Of a stretch of 64,000 nucleotides of DNA, positions 39,511 through 48,835 are shown one piece after another. The DNA comes from Methanosarcina sp. ERenArc_MAG2 (GTDB lineage Archaea > Halobacteriota > Methanosarcinia > Methanosarcinales > Methanosarcinaceae). The DNA lies in NCBI GenBank assembly GCA_023955635.1, contig JAMXHR010000001.1, positions 186,001-250,000 on the forward strand, given 5' to 3'. The notes below the pieces were generated by a model. It did not search any database. It was not told where the DNA came from and worked only from the letters and a program-made list of their open reading frames with translations. The translations under genes were made by a program, and so were the position numbers. Position 1 is the first letter of the stretch. The number at the start of each line of letters is the position of its first letter.

Positions 39511-39951
39511 TCAGGCCTGGCCAGGTTGCTGAAGTTTTGTAGCCTCAGCTTCCAGGGCCTGCATACCCTGTATATATTTAGTCAGTGAAGCATTCATCTG
39601 TTCTAGAATTTTCGTAAGTTGTTCTTTGCGGCGGTTCAGGGTCTCAATGGCTTCATGTGCGGTCTTTTCTGCGCTGAAGCCTGCTCCCAGATCCACAATG
39701 ACTTTATCTGCATTTTTTATTTCAGCGTGAACAAATGAACCAAAACCTACAGCAACCATCGTTTCTGCAGTCTTACCTTCCGCTGAGGCTGTTTTCAGCT
39801 CGTTGATGGTTACGATTGTCTGGTCACAGCTTGAAATGGAAGCCTGGACCATGTTCATTTCCTGCCTTAAGGCTTCGGCCTGTCTCTGGAACTCCTGATG
39901 CCTGGCTGCCAGATTTCGGATATCTTCACTGACTTCTGCCATATCCTTCAC
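39511..39951 (-). CDS. pfdA: Prefoldin subunit alpha
   Basis: 146 residues with N- and C-terminal coiled coils ([20 protein letters not shown] and [18 protein letters not shown]) flanking the beta-hairpin [20 protein letters not shown] and [16 protein letters not shown]. It forms the hexameric GimC chaperone with beta subunits, capturing unfolded proteins. The ATG overlaps the stop of the L18a gene by four bases, so translation is coupled. Intact. Confidence 0.93.
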   Translation of the reverse strand: MKDMAEVSEDIRNLAARHQEFQRQAEALRQEMNMVQASISSCDQTIVTINELKTASAEGKTAETMVAVGFGSFVHAEIKNADKVIVDLGAGFSAEKTAHEAIETLNRRKEQLTKILEQMNASLTKYIQGMQALEAEATKLQQPGQA

Positions 39952-40124
39952 TCCTCAGCGACGCTTTCGATCAGGATCTGGCTTCTCTTAATACCGTGCC
40001 TGCTTCCAAAGACAGAATAGACATTATCTTTTGCGTTCTTTTCATTCTGACTTTCGATCTTCTTTGTGAAATTTTCCCAGGTATTTCCTGCTTTAAATTT
40101 TCCTTTAACAACAAAATTCTTCAT
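39948..40124 (-). CDS. 50S ribosomal protein L18Ae/LX
   Basis: 58 residues: [20 protein letters not shown] then [20 protein letters not shown] and [12 protein letters not shown]. It is the single-domain archaeal LX (L20a) form of large-subunit protein eL20. I choose ATG 40124 because GGTGA is five bases upstream; the longer MVTK start at 40136 would contain the ribosome site. It couples to pfdA by a four-base overlap. Confidence 0.92.
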   Translation of the reverse strand: MKNFVVKGKFKAGNTWENFTKKIESQNEKNAKDNVYSVFGSRHGIKRSQILIESVAEE

Positions 40125-40172
40125 CTTGGTCACCATTCTTGCTGTAGCTTTATCCGACAGATGGATGATTAT

Positions 40173-40832
40173 TCATTCTAAGAATCCGAGTGCTTCTTCG
40201 ATTCTCCCAAGTTCGGGTCCTGTAGTGTCGGAACCTGCTAAATAGTTCTTTGAGTTCGCAAGCAGGCCTGAGCCAAGCATCTGAGTCCCAAAGTTCGTAG
40301 TCCCTATATTTACCGGAAGCTCGAAGATCTTTTCCAGAATCTCTCTTTCGGAAGGTGTCACTTTCGGGTGTACCAGAAGCCCTTTATTGGTGACAACTCC
40401 TGCCATCCCTACGTTTTTTATCCCGGCAATTGTTCCCCTGTAAACCTCTACCTTGAGGGTTCTGGCAATAGCCTCAATAGCCCAGTCTGACAGTTCGGGG
40501 TGCACAAGTGCTGCGGAATCGTTTGCAAGCACAATGTTCCCGACTGCATTCAACTTGCCGGGAAGGACCTCTGCCTGAACTCCTGTCAGTTCTTGCATTT
40601 CCCTGGCATCGGTTCCGTATGAAAAAAGGAAGCCGTTTGAGTTTCCTCTGGAAAGGGCTCCAACAACAACGCTTCCGTTTACAAGAGTCTCAACAACCCT
40701 TGCGTCCAGCGAATCCTCAAGTATGGTACAGATCTCGGGTTTTGTCCCGGTGGGGACGAGAACAACATTTTCTGTACAGGTTGCAAAGACCCCTATCATT
40801 GGGGTATCGTAAATATCCATTGTTCGAATCAT
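40173..40832 (-). CDS. eif6: Translation initiation factor aIF6
   Basis: 219 residues of five-fold pentein repeats ([22 protein letters not shown] start, [44 protein letters not shown]). It binds the large ribosomal subunit and blocks subunit joining. It is located between L31e and L18a, as in most euryarchaea. Intact. Confidence 0.94.
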   Translation of the reverse strand: MIRTMDIYDTPMIGVFATCTENVVLVPTGTKPEICTILEDSLDARVVETLVNGSVVVGALSRGNSNGFLFSYGTDAREMQELTGVQAEVLPGKLNAVGNIVLANDSAALVHPELSDWAIEAIARTLKVEVYRGTIAGIKNVGMAGVVTNKGLLVHPKVTPSEREILEKIFELPVNIGTTNFGTQMLGSGLLANSKNYLAGSDTTGPELGRIEEALGFLE

Positions 40833-40877
40833 ATTCGTTGAAGCTTCGCGTTTTTATGTTCTTTTTTATATTATATT

Positions 40878-41147
40878 TTACTGAGCGAGCTCTGCCTGTA
40901 ACTCGCCATCTGCGAATTTTACAGCTCTGACCCGGATGGAGAGAGGAGGCTTTTCACAGCCTTTTTCCCAGAGGCGATCATTGATGGATTTGTCCAGCTT
41001 TACCTTTATGGACTCTACCTTCATGTGCCTTACAAGGAAACTCCTTACTTCGATAACTGCCCTATTGGCTCTTTTCCATGTAGGCACTTTCCTTGCTGCC
41101 CTGAGGGGGATAGTATATATTTGTTCTTTTACCATGTCGTCTGCCAT
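40878..41147 (-). CDS. 50S ribosomal protein L31e
   Basis: 89 residues: [52 protein letters not shown] and [15 protein letters not shown], all of archaeal eL31. It follows L39e on the same strand with 21 bases between. Intact. Confidence 0.94.
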   Translation of the reverse strand: MADDMVKEQIYTIPLRAARKVPTWKRANRAVIEVRSFLVRHMKVESIKVKLDKSINDRLWEKGCEKPPLSIRVRAVKFADGELQAELAQ

Positions 41148-41168
41148 TTCTTTTCCCTCCTTCCTTGT

Positions 41169-41354
<186 letters not shown>

Positions 41355-41589
41355 TTAATTCTGTTAATTTCTGGTTATATCCGATAATTAGCTGATTGTG
41401 ATCTTAACCCTTACAAATTGCGATTCTACCCCGCCGGATTAAATGGCAACTTTTAAATCCATATCCGGTAAATTCTATGAGGTCTCGGTTAATCTGCAGC
41501 AGTATAGAGGGTTGAATATAACTCGATTATCGTATAAATCTTTATTCCAGAATTTACCCTTTCGGAAGACTTCCCGATTTCCTACTTCA

Positions 41590-42192
41590 TCAGGGCAGTT
41601 CTTTCCTGGAAAGCACATGGGACTGGATATGAGCAGGAAACAGTTCCTTTATTTTTTCTTCACCATGTCTCTGCCTGATTAACTCTCTTAATTCAGTTTC
41701 GTAATCTGCTTTCGGAGTATTCTCGCTTGGCCCCTCTTCAATTCTCAGATAGCGCTCGACAAGAATGCTCACGGTCTTTCTATTATATCCTTTCAATGGG
41801 CACATGTACTGAATTCCTAATCGGTCTTCAATACTTCTTATCTGTGAAATCGAAAGCACAGGAACTCTGTCATCTCTTCTGGTTCCGTCAGCAATAAATT
41901 TCACTTCCGGATCCGAAGCGAGAGTTTCTATGGCTTTTTCATGGATATAATTGATAGCGCTTTTCGGGAAACCATCCGTCATTATTTTCTCATACGCTTT
42001 TTCCAGGATTTCCCGTTCAAGAGAGAGAACCCTGTGCGGAAACCGCAGCTCTTTTGCAGTTTTTGCTGCCAGCTCTCCATTGGGGAGCAAGCCGAAACAG
42101 CAGGTTACGAGTTCTATCTCAAAAAGCGGTTCCATCAAAAGTGCAGAGAGCGAGCTGTCCTTGCCTCCGCTAAATAGGACCGAGATTCTCAT
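41590..42192 (-). CDS. PP-loop ATP pyrophosphatase (DUF71 / diphthine-ammonia-ligase-like)
   Basis: 200 residues starting MRISVLFSGGKDSSLSALL, the PP-loop SGGKDS. Next are AAKTAKELRFPHRVLSL and IADGTRRDDRVPVLSISQIR. The fold is that of N-type ATP pyrophosphatases (DUF71, asparagine-synthetase-like). It activates a carboxylate or base by adenylation; diphthamide amidation or tRNA modification are candidate roles. The C-terminal 40 residues are charged. It sits in the ribosomal cluster between PDCD5 and L39e, supporting a translation role. Confidence 0.8.
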   Translation of the reverse strand: MRISVLFSGGKDSSLSALLMEPLFEIELVTCCFGLLPNGELAAKTAKELRFPHRVLSLEREILEKAYEKIMTDGFPKSAINYIHEKAIETLASDPEVKFIADGTRRDDRVPVLSISQIRSIEDRLGIQYMCPLKGYNRKTVSILVERYLRIEEGPSENTPKADYETELRELIRQRHGEEKIKELFPAHIQSHVLSRKELP

Positions 42193-42197
42193 TATAT

Positions 42198-42560
42198 TTA
42201 AACCCTGGTTATGGATGTCTTACGCTTTTTTGGCTGCATCTTCATCAGGAGCGTTTTAAGCTGTTCGTCGTCGATCTGAGACTGAAGCCTTCCACTTTGA
42301 GCAAGCGAGATCAGCTGCATTTCAAGCTGTTCCCCTAGAGCAGACCTTGACATCTTCAGAGTTGTCAGGCGTTCTCTGGCTTCAGGGGTAAGGATTTGCC
42401 TCAGGATGGCCTGCTTCTGAGCTTCCATATCAGCTCTGGCCTGTTCCTGCTGATAAGCTGCCTGCATGTCAGATGGCTGCTGCTGTTGCGTCTGCTGTCT
42501 CTGAATTTCTGCAAGCCGTCTCTTTCGTATCTCGTCGAGTTCATCATCCATCGTAGGCAT
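42198..42560 (-). CDS. PDCD5/TFAR19 family DNA-binding protein
   Basis: About 120 residues: DDELDEIRKRRLAEIQRQQ, a Gln-rich N-terminal linker, LRQILTPEARERLTTLKMSR and LKTLLMKMQPKKRKTSITRV. The three-helix PDCD5 fold is a small basic archaeal DNA-binding protein. I place the start at MPTMDDEL (42560) because GGTGAT is seven bases before it; the frame extends to 42647 without support. It follows the S19e gene in the translation cluster. Confidence 0.88.
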   Translation of the reverse strand: MPTMDDELDEIRKRRLAEIQRQQTQQQQPSDMQAAYQQEQARADMEAQKQAILRQILTPEARERLTTLKMSRSALGEQLEMQLISLAQSGRLQSQIDDEQLKTLLMKMQPKKRKTSITRV

Positions 42561-42670
42561 GGCAATCACCCAAAAAACCGGTTTTCCGGAGCAATCTGGC
42601 TTAAGATTAATAATATATTTGAAAGGGATTCCGAAGAAACATCTCATGTCCCTTTTGGAAAGAATCTCTC

Positions 42671-43120
42671 TCAGTATTTTGCAAGTTCAGGGATTTTCTC
42701 AAGAAGCTCTTTCTTGAGTTCATTTGCTGCATTGTCAAGCATGGAACGTCCCTTTGCAGATACGGTTCTTCCGCCCTTTACCTTTTGCAGGTAACCTGCA
42801 GCCTCAAGCTGCTGTACTGCCTTTCTGGCAACTGAACCGCTGCCTTTTGCTTTGTGGCTCGGGCTTGATCCTTCGTCTTTCTTTCCGCCATATACGGAGC
42901 GAAGTCTCTCAATCCCGACTGGTCCGTCAGTATAGATTTTCCTCAGGACTGCAGCGCATCTTACATACCACCAATCGTCTTTGCTTGGGGGAAGTTCCTT
43001 ATGAACCCCGGTTTTCACGTTCTCTGCCCATTCAGGGGGAACGACATTTTCATTTTCCTTGAGAATGCCTGCAACCTTTTCGATAAGTTCCATTGCAGGG
43101 ACATCAAATACTGTTGTCAT
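42671..43120 (-). CDS. 30S ribosomal protein S19e
   Basis: 149 residues: [40 protein letters not shown] and [13 protein letters not shown], then a glycine/serine linker and the winged-helix-like [19 protein letters not shown] with [15 protein letters not shown]. This is archaeal eS19 of the small-subunit head. It is first of the downstream PDCD5, PP-loop, L39e, L31e, aIF6, L18a, pfdA, ftsY series. Intact. Confidence 0.94.
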   Translation of the reverse strand: MTTVFDVPAMELIEKVAGILKENENVVPPEWAENVKTGVHKELPPSKDDWWYVRCAAVLRKIYTDGPVGIERLRSVYGGKKDEGSSPSHKAKGSGSVARKAVQQLEAAGYLQKVKGGRTVSAKGRSMLDNAANELKKELLEKIPELAKY

Positions 43121-43147
43121 GTAGTACTAGCTCCTTTTCCTAATTAC

Positions 43148-43324
43148 TTATTTTTTCAGGTCCTGGATGATAAAGCCGATTCTCTCCCCTGACCTGTCAG
43201 AAATATGGTTTTTTTCCCGAAACGAGGTAACTCTTTCTCTTTCGAGATGTCCTTGCTGGTCTTTATTGCTGGACTTATGGACTCTTAGAATTTGGGCTTT
43301 AGGCCCGATAATGCCGGTAAACAT
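43148..43324 (-). CDS. Small basic protein upstream of S19e
   Basis: 58 residues: MFTGIIGPKAQILRVHKSSN then ERERVTSFREKNHISDRSGE and RIGFIIQDLKK. The product has a plausible beta-barrel pattern; the end SDRSGERIGFIIQDL is reminiscent of Gar1-like H/ACA RNP proteins, but the similarity is weak and unverified. It lies in the 295-base gap between purA and S19e on the same strand. No strong Shine-Dalgarno is visible, so it may be spurious. Confidence 0.35.
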   Translation of the reverse strand: MFTGIIGPKAQILRVHKSSNKDQQGHLERERVTSFREKNHISDRSGERIGFIIQDLKK

Positions 43325-43415
43325 GATTTTAGTTTAAACTGGAAAGAGGTTGATACACTTATCAGTTAATATATACATTTTTCGGTTACTGGCCTGGCAA
43401 GTATATTAAATAGAA

Positions 43416-44689
43416 TTATTCTTTTTTAAAGGTTTGTGCCCTGCCCGGGCCCACTGAAATATAATTGATAGGCACTTTCAGCAATTCTTCTAACCTTTTG
43501 ACATAGTTTCTGGCGTTTTCCGGAAGCTCCTCGAAGGCTTTTATCTCGGTAAGGTCATTTTCCCATCCTGGGAGGTCTTCGTAAACAGGAGTGCATTCAG
43601 AGAGATCTTCAGTGAGTTCCGGGGGATAATCCACATTTTCTCCTTTGTAACTGTAGCAGACGCAGATCCGGATCGGGTCAAGACATGTGAGTACATCCAG
43701 TTTGGTCAGAGAAATCTCTGTATATCCGTTAAGAGCAATGGCTTTTTTCAGGAGAGGCAGATCGAACCACCCACATCTCCTGCTTCTGCCGGTAGTTGTC
43801 CCGAATTCTCCCCTGCTTTCTGTAGCCTTTCTCCCAGTTCTCCTGTAAGCTCTGTAGGAAGCGGACCTTCGCCTACTCTTGTAATGTAAGCTTTCACTAT
43901 GGCGATTACATTGTCCACTCTCGTTGGGCCCACTCCGAGGTTTGCACAGGCAGAGCCTGCAATTGTAGAAGAAGAAGTTACGAATTTCTGGGTTCCATGT
44001 ATTACATCGAGATGGGTTCCCTGGGCAGCTTCAGCCATTACATGCTTATCCTCATCCAGGGCTTTGTTGATTTCCCTGGAAACGTCTGTTATATAAGCAG
44101 CAAACTGCCTGCCGAGTTCGAGATATCTCTCTATAAGAACAGGGTCTCTGACAATTTTCGGATCTCCGCCCATTGCCGCTATTTCCTTTTCCTTCTGGGG
44201 GGCAAGCTCTTCAAGTCTTGAAAGGAAGCGTTCACTGTCCACAAGTTCAGCCATGCGGACTTCATCTCTTGCTACCTTATCAATGTAAGCATAGCCTATT
44301 CCGCGTTTTGTGGTCCCGATTTTTGTTTCCCTGGATTCTTCCCTTAACCCGTCCATTTCTATGTGGTATGGCATAATAATGCTTGTCTTCGCATCCACGC
44401 CAAGCTTTCCGGCGTTTACTTTTATGCCATGTTTCTCAAACATTGTAATTTCTTCAGCCAGAACTTCAGGGTTCAGGACAACCCCAGGCCCGATCAGAAC
44501 TCTGGCATCAAGCAGAATACCTGAAGGAATCAGGTGCAGTTTGTAAACCTCATCTCCTACCCTGACTGTATGGCCTGCGTTGTTCCCTCCCTGGAAACGG
44601 GCGACAATGTCATAATCTTTTGCGAGAAGGTCGACAATCTTGCCTTTTCCCTCGTCACCGAACTGCGCGCCTGTGATTATCGTAAACAT
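43416..44689 (-). CDS. purA: Adenylosuccinate synthetase PurA, one frameshift
   Basis: Makes adenylosuccinate from IMP, aspartate and GTP. MFTIITGAQFGDEGKGKIVD and the GGNNAGHTV, LHLIPSGIL, KIGTTKRGIGYAY, EAAQGTHLD and RVGEGPLPTEL motifs are present, followed after the break by the C-terminal KLDVLTCLDPIRICVCY and PINYISVGPGRAQTF. The break is the C4 run at 43810-43813; one more C would give GGEFGTTTGRSRRCGWFDLP and join the parts, for about 424 residues. The gene is essential for purine synthesis, so an error is likely. It is the first plus-most gene of the minus-strand cluster. Confidence 0.92.
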
Positions 44690-44729
44690 AACGCCCTGAT
44701 TCGGGCTTAACTATTAATAACTTTTTGTT

Positions 44730-44790
44730 TGTGCGAATTGTGCCTCGGAAGTACGCGGTCCGTTTCACTCGCTCCGCTCGTTTAGCAGTG
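44730..44790. repeat. Dispersed repeat: GCCTCGG-AGTACGCGGTCC motif
   Basis: GCGAATTGTGCCTCGGAAGT followed by ACGCGGTCCGTTTCACTCGC (44733-44772) closely resembles 53830-53867, where CGAATTGCGCCTCGGGAGTA precedes CGCGGTCC and a CGCTGCGCTC run. No coding capacity is evident; this is a short interspersed repeat. Confidence 0.4.
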
Positions 44791-44794
44791 AAAT

Positions 44795-45172
44795 TTAGAA
44801 GAGTGCGCCTCTGAAAATCAGCAGACTAAGAAGCATGAGTATAATTGCGAGAATTGCTGCGGTTTTTGCACTTTCGTTGTCACTTCCGAAGATTATGGGG
44901 ATCGGGCCGAGCATAATTACTCCTCCAGCCTTTATTCCGGATTCAACTTTTCTTACAGGAGTTCCCTCATGAGGCGGCCTCTTAGAATTCGGGGTATTTT
45001 CAAAATCTGCTTCTCTTCCTAATGGGCCCGTTATTTTTGACTGACACTGCCTCGATTTGGAGTCCTGGAACATGCTTAGAGCTATGCCGGTTATAATTAG
45101 CAAACATCCGATAAGTATTATGAAAATTCCAATCAAAAAAAGCATACTTTCGATCAACGTTTCATCTTCCAC
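44795..45172 (-). CDS. TIGR00304 (DUF131) membrane protein, copy 1
   Basis: 125 residues with two or more membrane helices. The N-terminal LIESMLFLIGIFIILIGCLL and the C-terminal signature GGVIMLGPIPIIFGS followed by LAIILMLLSLLIFRG match the methanogen DUF131/TIGR00304 family of unknown function. A soluble loop of about 45 residues separates them. The start at 45172 overlaps the 3' end of copy 2 (stop at 45154), so the pair is probably co-translated. Confidence 0.8.
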   Translation of the reverse strand: MEDETLIESMLFLIGIFIILIGCLLIITGIALSMFQDSKSRQCQSKITGPLGREADFENTPNSKRPPHEGTPVRKVESGIKAGGVIMLGPIPIIFGSDNESAKTAAILAIILMLLSLLIFRGALF

Positions 45173-45399
45173 AGGAATAAATAAAGAATTGTTACTAATA
45201 ATCCAATCCCTAACATATTTGTTGTAATCTCAGGAGAAGAACCGAAAGCAATTGGAATCGGGCCGAGCATAATTAGTCCGCCCATCTGGCTGCTTGCAGG
45301 ATGCTGTAAAATCGTAAGAACTACATCTAATAATAATATGATGAAACCGACAAATATAACTGTCGCACCTACTTTTAGAAAATCTTCCGATGTACGCAT
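45154..45399 (-). CDS. TIGR00304 (DUF131) membrane protein, copy 2
   Basis: 81 residues with a first helix VGATVIFVGFIILLLDVVLT, the family signature GGLIMLGPIPIAFGSS and a final helix LGIGLLVTILYLFLW. It is shorter than copy 1 but contains the full motif. A tandem duplication of the family in one operon; the function is unknown. Start ATG 45399, upstream sequence AT-rich. Confidence 0.8.
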   Translation of the reverse strand: MRTSEDFLKVGATVIFVGFIILLLDVVLTILQHPASSQMGGLIMLGPIPIAFGSSPEITTNMLGIGLLVTILYLFLWKMKR

Positions 45400-46111
45400 G
45401 TGGGTTGATATAATGCTTTTATTATTATATATTCTTCGAATTTCTTACGCATGTGGGCGTCTTTGGTCCGATTTTTACCCAAATTGTCCGATTTTTATCC
45501 GAATTAATAAATCATATAAGTGTCGGTTTCTTCCGGGAAGATTTGCTGGAACTCGGAGAATCGCTAGTTGCGCATAATACAAAAAAGGAAATACGAAGTC
45601 TGGAAGCATACAAAAAATCGATATAATATAGGCGGGTATCAGAAAGTAATTTGATAAATATTAAAAATGGGCCACATGTGTTGCAGCAACTTATATATGT
45701 CCCTTTTATATTTATATATGTATATTAATTCACGATATTTTAATATATGTTGTTAAATGGATAAGAGAACCTTTTAATGGCATTTTAACCTTTGATATGT
45801 GTGATTAATCCTTACGGGTGATTTTATGAAAAGGACCGTTCTTTTCTGAGTTTCCCGTTTTCAGGCTTTTATTCTTTTGTAAAAGCAAGGGATGAAATAA
45901 ATCCCTGAGGTGCATAAATCACCGATGACAGATCCACAGCTCAAACGTTTAATGCTCAATTAACCCACTATCTAATAATCTGCAGAGCAATAAATTCGCA
46001 AGCAAATTTACCTTTAAATCAACTGATCCGCAAAACCAATGATTCTAAAGTAAATTAACCTCTAAATTATGATATGAAATCAATTTTATACGATAAAAAA
46101 GGTGTAGTCAA
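45400..46111. other. Divergent intergenic region before pan
   Basis: 712 AT-rich bases. TATA-like tracts near 45690-45760 and 46060-46090 could drive pan. A very short ORF (ATGAAAAGGACCG, 45826) is only eight codons long. No RNA gene or repeat was identified; a long untranslated leader for pan is possible. Confidence 0.4.
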
Positions 46112-47352
46112 ATGTCAGAAGACGGTGCAATAAGATCTTCTCTGGAAGATATAAAAACACGGATAGAATTTCAGGTTGAGTGCGGGGAGATCGATGCTAA
46201 AGACGTTAAGTCTCTCTTAACCGAAATAGAAATCATGAAAGTTCAGAATGAGAACATGAAGGCCCGGCTCCTTGAAGCAAGCGTAGCAACAGGCAGGCAC
46301 CTTCAGGAAATCAATAAATTAAAAGCTCATCTGGAACAGCTTACCGAGCCTCCTCTCTTTATTGCAACTATTCTTGAGGTGAATGGGGAAATTGCTCTTA
46401 TCAGGCAGCACGGAAACAACCAGGAAGTTCTCACCCAGATCCCTGAGGAATGCCTCGGAAAGATCGAGCCTGGAATGAGGGTGGCTGTAAACGGGGCTTA
46501 CTCAGTTATCTCTATAGTTAGCAGGGCTGCCGATGTTAGGGCTCAAGTTATGGAACTCATTAATTCTCCTGGTATAGACTACAGCATGATTGGCGGGCTT
46601 GACGAGGTACTCCAGGAAGTTCGGGAAAGCGTCGAATTGCCGCTTACAGAACCCGAACTCTTCGAGGATCTGGGAATCGAACCCCCTCAGGTGTTCTGCT
46701 TCACGGTGCTCCGGGTACGGGCAAAACCCTGATTGCAAAGGCAATAGCCTCTCAGGCAAAAGCAACTTTCATCCGAATGTCAGGGTCTGATCTTGTCCAG
46801 AAGTTCGTAGGTGAAGGCTCAAGACTTGTCAAGGACATTTTCCAGCTTGCCAGGGACAAGTCCCCAAGTATCCTGTTTATAGATGAAATCGATGCTGTTG
46901 GAAGCATGAGGACCTATGACGGTACCAGTGGCTCTGCAGAAGTAAACAGGACAATGCTTCAGCTCCTTGCTGAGATGGACGGCTTTGACCCCAAAGGCAA
47001 TGTAAAAGTAGTTGCTGCAACCAACAGGATTGATCTTCTTGATCCTGCCCTCATGAGGCCTGGTAGGTTTGATCGGTCCATTGAAATTCCGCTTCCTGAT
47101 GAAAGGGGCAGGGTTGAAATTCTTAAGATCCATACCCGCAAGATGAACCTTTCCGATGATGTGGATTTTGAGAAACTCGCAAAAGTCATGAATGGTATGA
47201 GCGGGGCAGAGATTAGTGTCATTACCAAAGAAGCCGGAATCTTCGTGCTGCGCAGGCGCGGCAAACAGATCACTATGGCAGATTTCCTTAAAGCCTATGA
47301 AAAGGTTGTAAACGTTCAGGAACCCTCAATTCCTCAGGCCATGTTCGTATAA
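46112..47352 (+). CDS. pan: Proteasome-activating nucleotidase PAN, one frameshift
   Basis: The AAA+ ATPase that unfolds substrates for the 20S proteasome. The N-terminal half (46112-46732) has a coiled coil (IKTRIEFQVECGEIDAKDVK), the OB domain (VNGAYSVISIVSR) and GGLDEVLQEVRESVELPL. The frame breaks at GG 46690-46691; a third G gives [22 protein letters not shown] with Walker A. The second part has ILFIDEIDAVGSMR (Walker B), ATNRIDLLDPALMRPGRFDR (arginine fingers) and a C-terminal HbYX-like tail AMFV. The total is about 413 residues. A terminator hairpin follows. Likely a sequence error, since PAN is conserved. Confidence 0.93.
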
Positions 47353-47415
47353 TAAGGTCATGGAAGCTGAAACGGAGGGCCGTCTTCAAGCTGAAGGACA
47401 GCCTTCCTTTAGTTG

Positions 47416-47460
47416 TGCCGGATAGGAACAAAAGTCCTTCCGGCAATTTTATATTTTTAC
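47416..47460 (+). terminator. Hairpin after pan
   Basis: TGCCGGA (47416-47422) pairs with TCCGGCA (47439-47445) and is followed by ATTTTATATTTTT. It lies about 60 bases after the pan stop and about 85 bases before tRNA-Glu. Confidence 0.5.
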
Positions 47461-47546
47461 TTTTCTCCAGGAATCAGACGAAAGATTTATATTTTATCAA
47501 TTACTTGAAGATATGCTGCCTGAGAGACAAGGCATAATAACAACAT

Positions 47547-47621
47547 GCTCCGATAGTGTAGCTCGGCCAATCATTCAGGACTCTCACTCCTGCGACTGGG
47601 GTTCAAATCCCCATCGGAGCA
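47547..47621 (+). tRNA. tRNA-Glu(CTC)
   Basis: 75 bases, GCTCCGAT paired with ATCGGAGC, discriminator A. Anticodon stem CAGGA/TCCTG with loop CTCTCAC gives anticodon CTC. The T loop is GTTCAAATC. No CCA is encoded, and a T-run follows at 47624. Immediately downstream of pan. Confidence 0.92.
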
Positions 47622-48123
47622 CTTTTTACAATTCTTTGTCCAATTTTTATAAACCTTTTTTCGCAAATTTCCAAATCTGTCTATCAGCTTTCTCCATTTT
47701 TCCGGCTCGATTTCCAAGCTATTTTACAAAGTTTGCAAAACCATACATCTTTCTTTACTATATAGGGTCCTCTTAAGCTCGCTATCCAACTGAAGATTAT
47801 TTCTCTTTTTTTCCATACTAATCGAGGCAATTAATGATTTCTCCAAAAAAAGTACATCTTATTTTTCGATTTTTGCACAAATATACGAGGAGTTCTGTCC
47901 GAAAGTACTGTTCTTTAGCTGTATTTTTAGTGGGGAAAGCTGTAAATTATGGCATTAGAGAACGAAATTAATTACAAGCCTTCGCTGAATAAAGAAATAA
48001 AGAGGGGGTATAATTACTATTCTCATCTCTCACTATTGCTGGATAGGCTTCCATAAGATGGCTTTTCTCTGATACGCGCTTAATGGTTCTAAAGTAAAAT
48101 CAATAGAAACAGGGATTGGAGTC
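47622..48123. other. Intergenic region after tRNA-Glu
   Basis: About 500 AT-rich bases. Apart from a T-run terminator at 47624-47628, no ORF, RNA or repeat was recognised. Confidence 0.35.
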
Positions 48124-48245
48124 ATGAGTACAGAAAATATGCAGGATACTCCGGATATCAAAAAAGCTTCGAGGCTACCTTTTTGGCACCGCCTGCGGAG
48201 ATGCCCTGGGGCGTCCTATGGATATCTTACCTTTGAAAATTGGAT
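48124..48245 (+). pseudogene. 5' remnant of an ADP-ribosylglycohydrolase gene
   Basis: The sequence from about 48165 to 48235 (AAAAGCTTCGAGGCTACCTT, then TTTTGGCACCGCCTGCGGAG, GCCCTGGGGCGTCCTATGGA) is nearly the same as 50113-50181 in the intact gene. The frame reads LRGYLFG-CGDALGRP, then the similarity stops and a MITE-like element starts 40 bases later. The first 20 codons differ. A truncated duplicate of the gene at 50072. Confidence 0.6.
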
Positions 48246-48285
48246 TAAACTGTCATTTATATCTATAATGTTATTCATTTGTATT

Positions 48286-48399
48286 CGGTTAAGGAACAAA
48301 AAGTCAAAAAATGCTATTTTTTATGCAACATATAAAGAGGATTCTGTTGGAAAATCGCTATACGTGGTATTCGAAGTTGTGCATAAAATTCGTTAACCG
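48286..48399. mobile_element. MITE-like element, copy 2
   Basis: 114 bp, from CGGTTAAGG to TTCGTTAACCG, with terminal inverted repeats CGGTTAA/TTAACCG and high identity to 29568-29681. It sits 41 bases beyond the truncated ADP-ribosylglycohydrolase remnant, so its insertion may mark the truncation. Confidence 0.6.
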
Positions 48400-48689
48400 A
48401 CGACAAAAGATGAGTGTTTAGAAATTCTTTTTCCGAATATGTAATTATAAAGCCTTCTATTCTAAATTTCTAGTAAAGAAAGGATCATTGAACAATTGTA
48501 AATTCGAAAATTGATACAAACAGTCATTTTTAAGACTTATTTAGCAATATTTATAAACAGTTAATGGAAAGTGATTTTGCGAATTCAATTTTACTCTCCA
48601 AAAGTATTTGAATTCCATATTCTCGAAAATATAATCACAACTTTAAGTTCATTTTTGATAACAAGAACAAATGATTATTTGCTGATTTA

Positions 48690-48709
48690 TTACATTGTGA
48701 ACAATGTAA
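48690..48709. promoter_or_regulatory. Perfect palindrome upstream of lipoprotein gene
   Basis: TTACATTGT-GA-ACAATGTAA is a perfect 9-bp dyad with a 2-bp spacer, 127 bases before the lipoprotein start. The shape is that of a dimeric repressor operator. Confidence 0.45.
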
Positions 48710-48835
48710 CTGCAAGTACTTTTATCAGCACTGATAATCAAGCTGTCTTATATTTTGTGTCTTTGTTCAATTTACGGGCAAGGAACAAAGAATATTTTGG
48801 AATGAGGTTGACTATAAACAATCGGAGCAGGGAAT

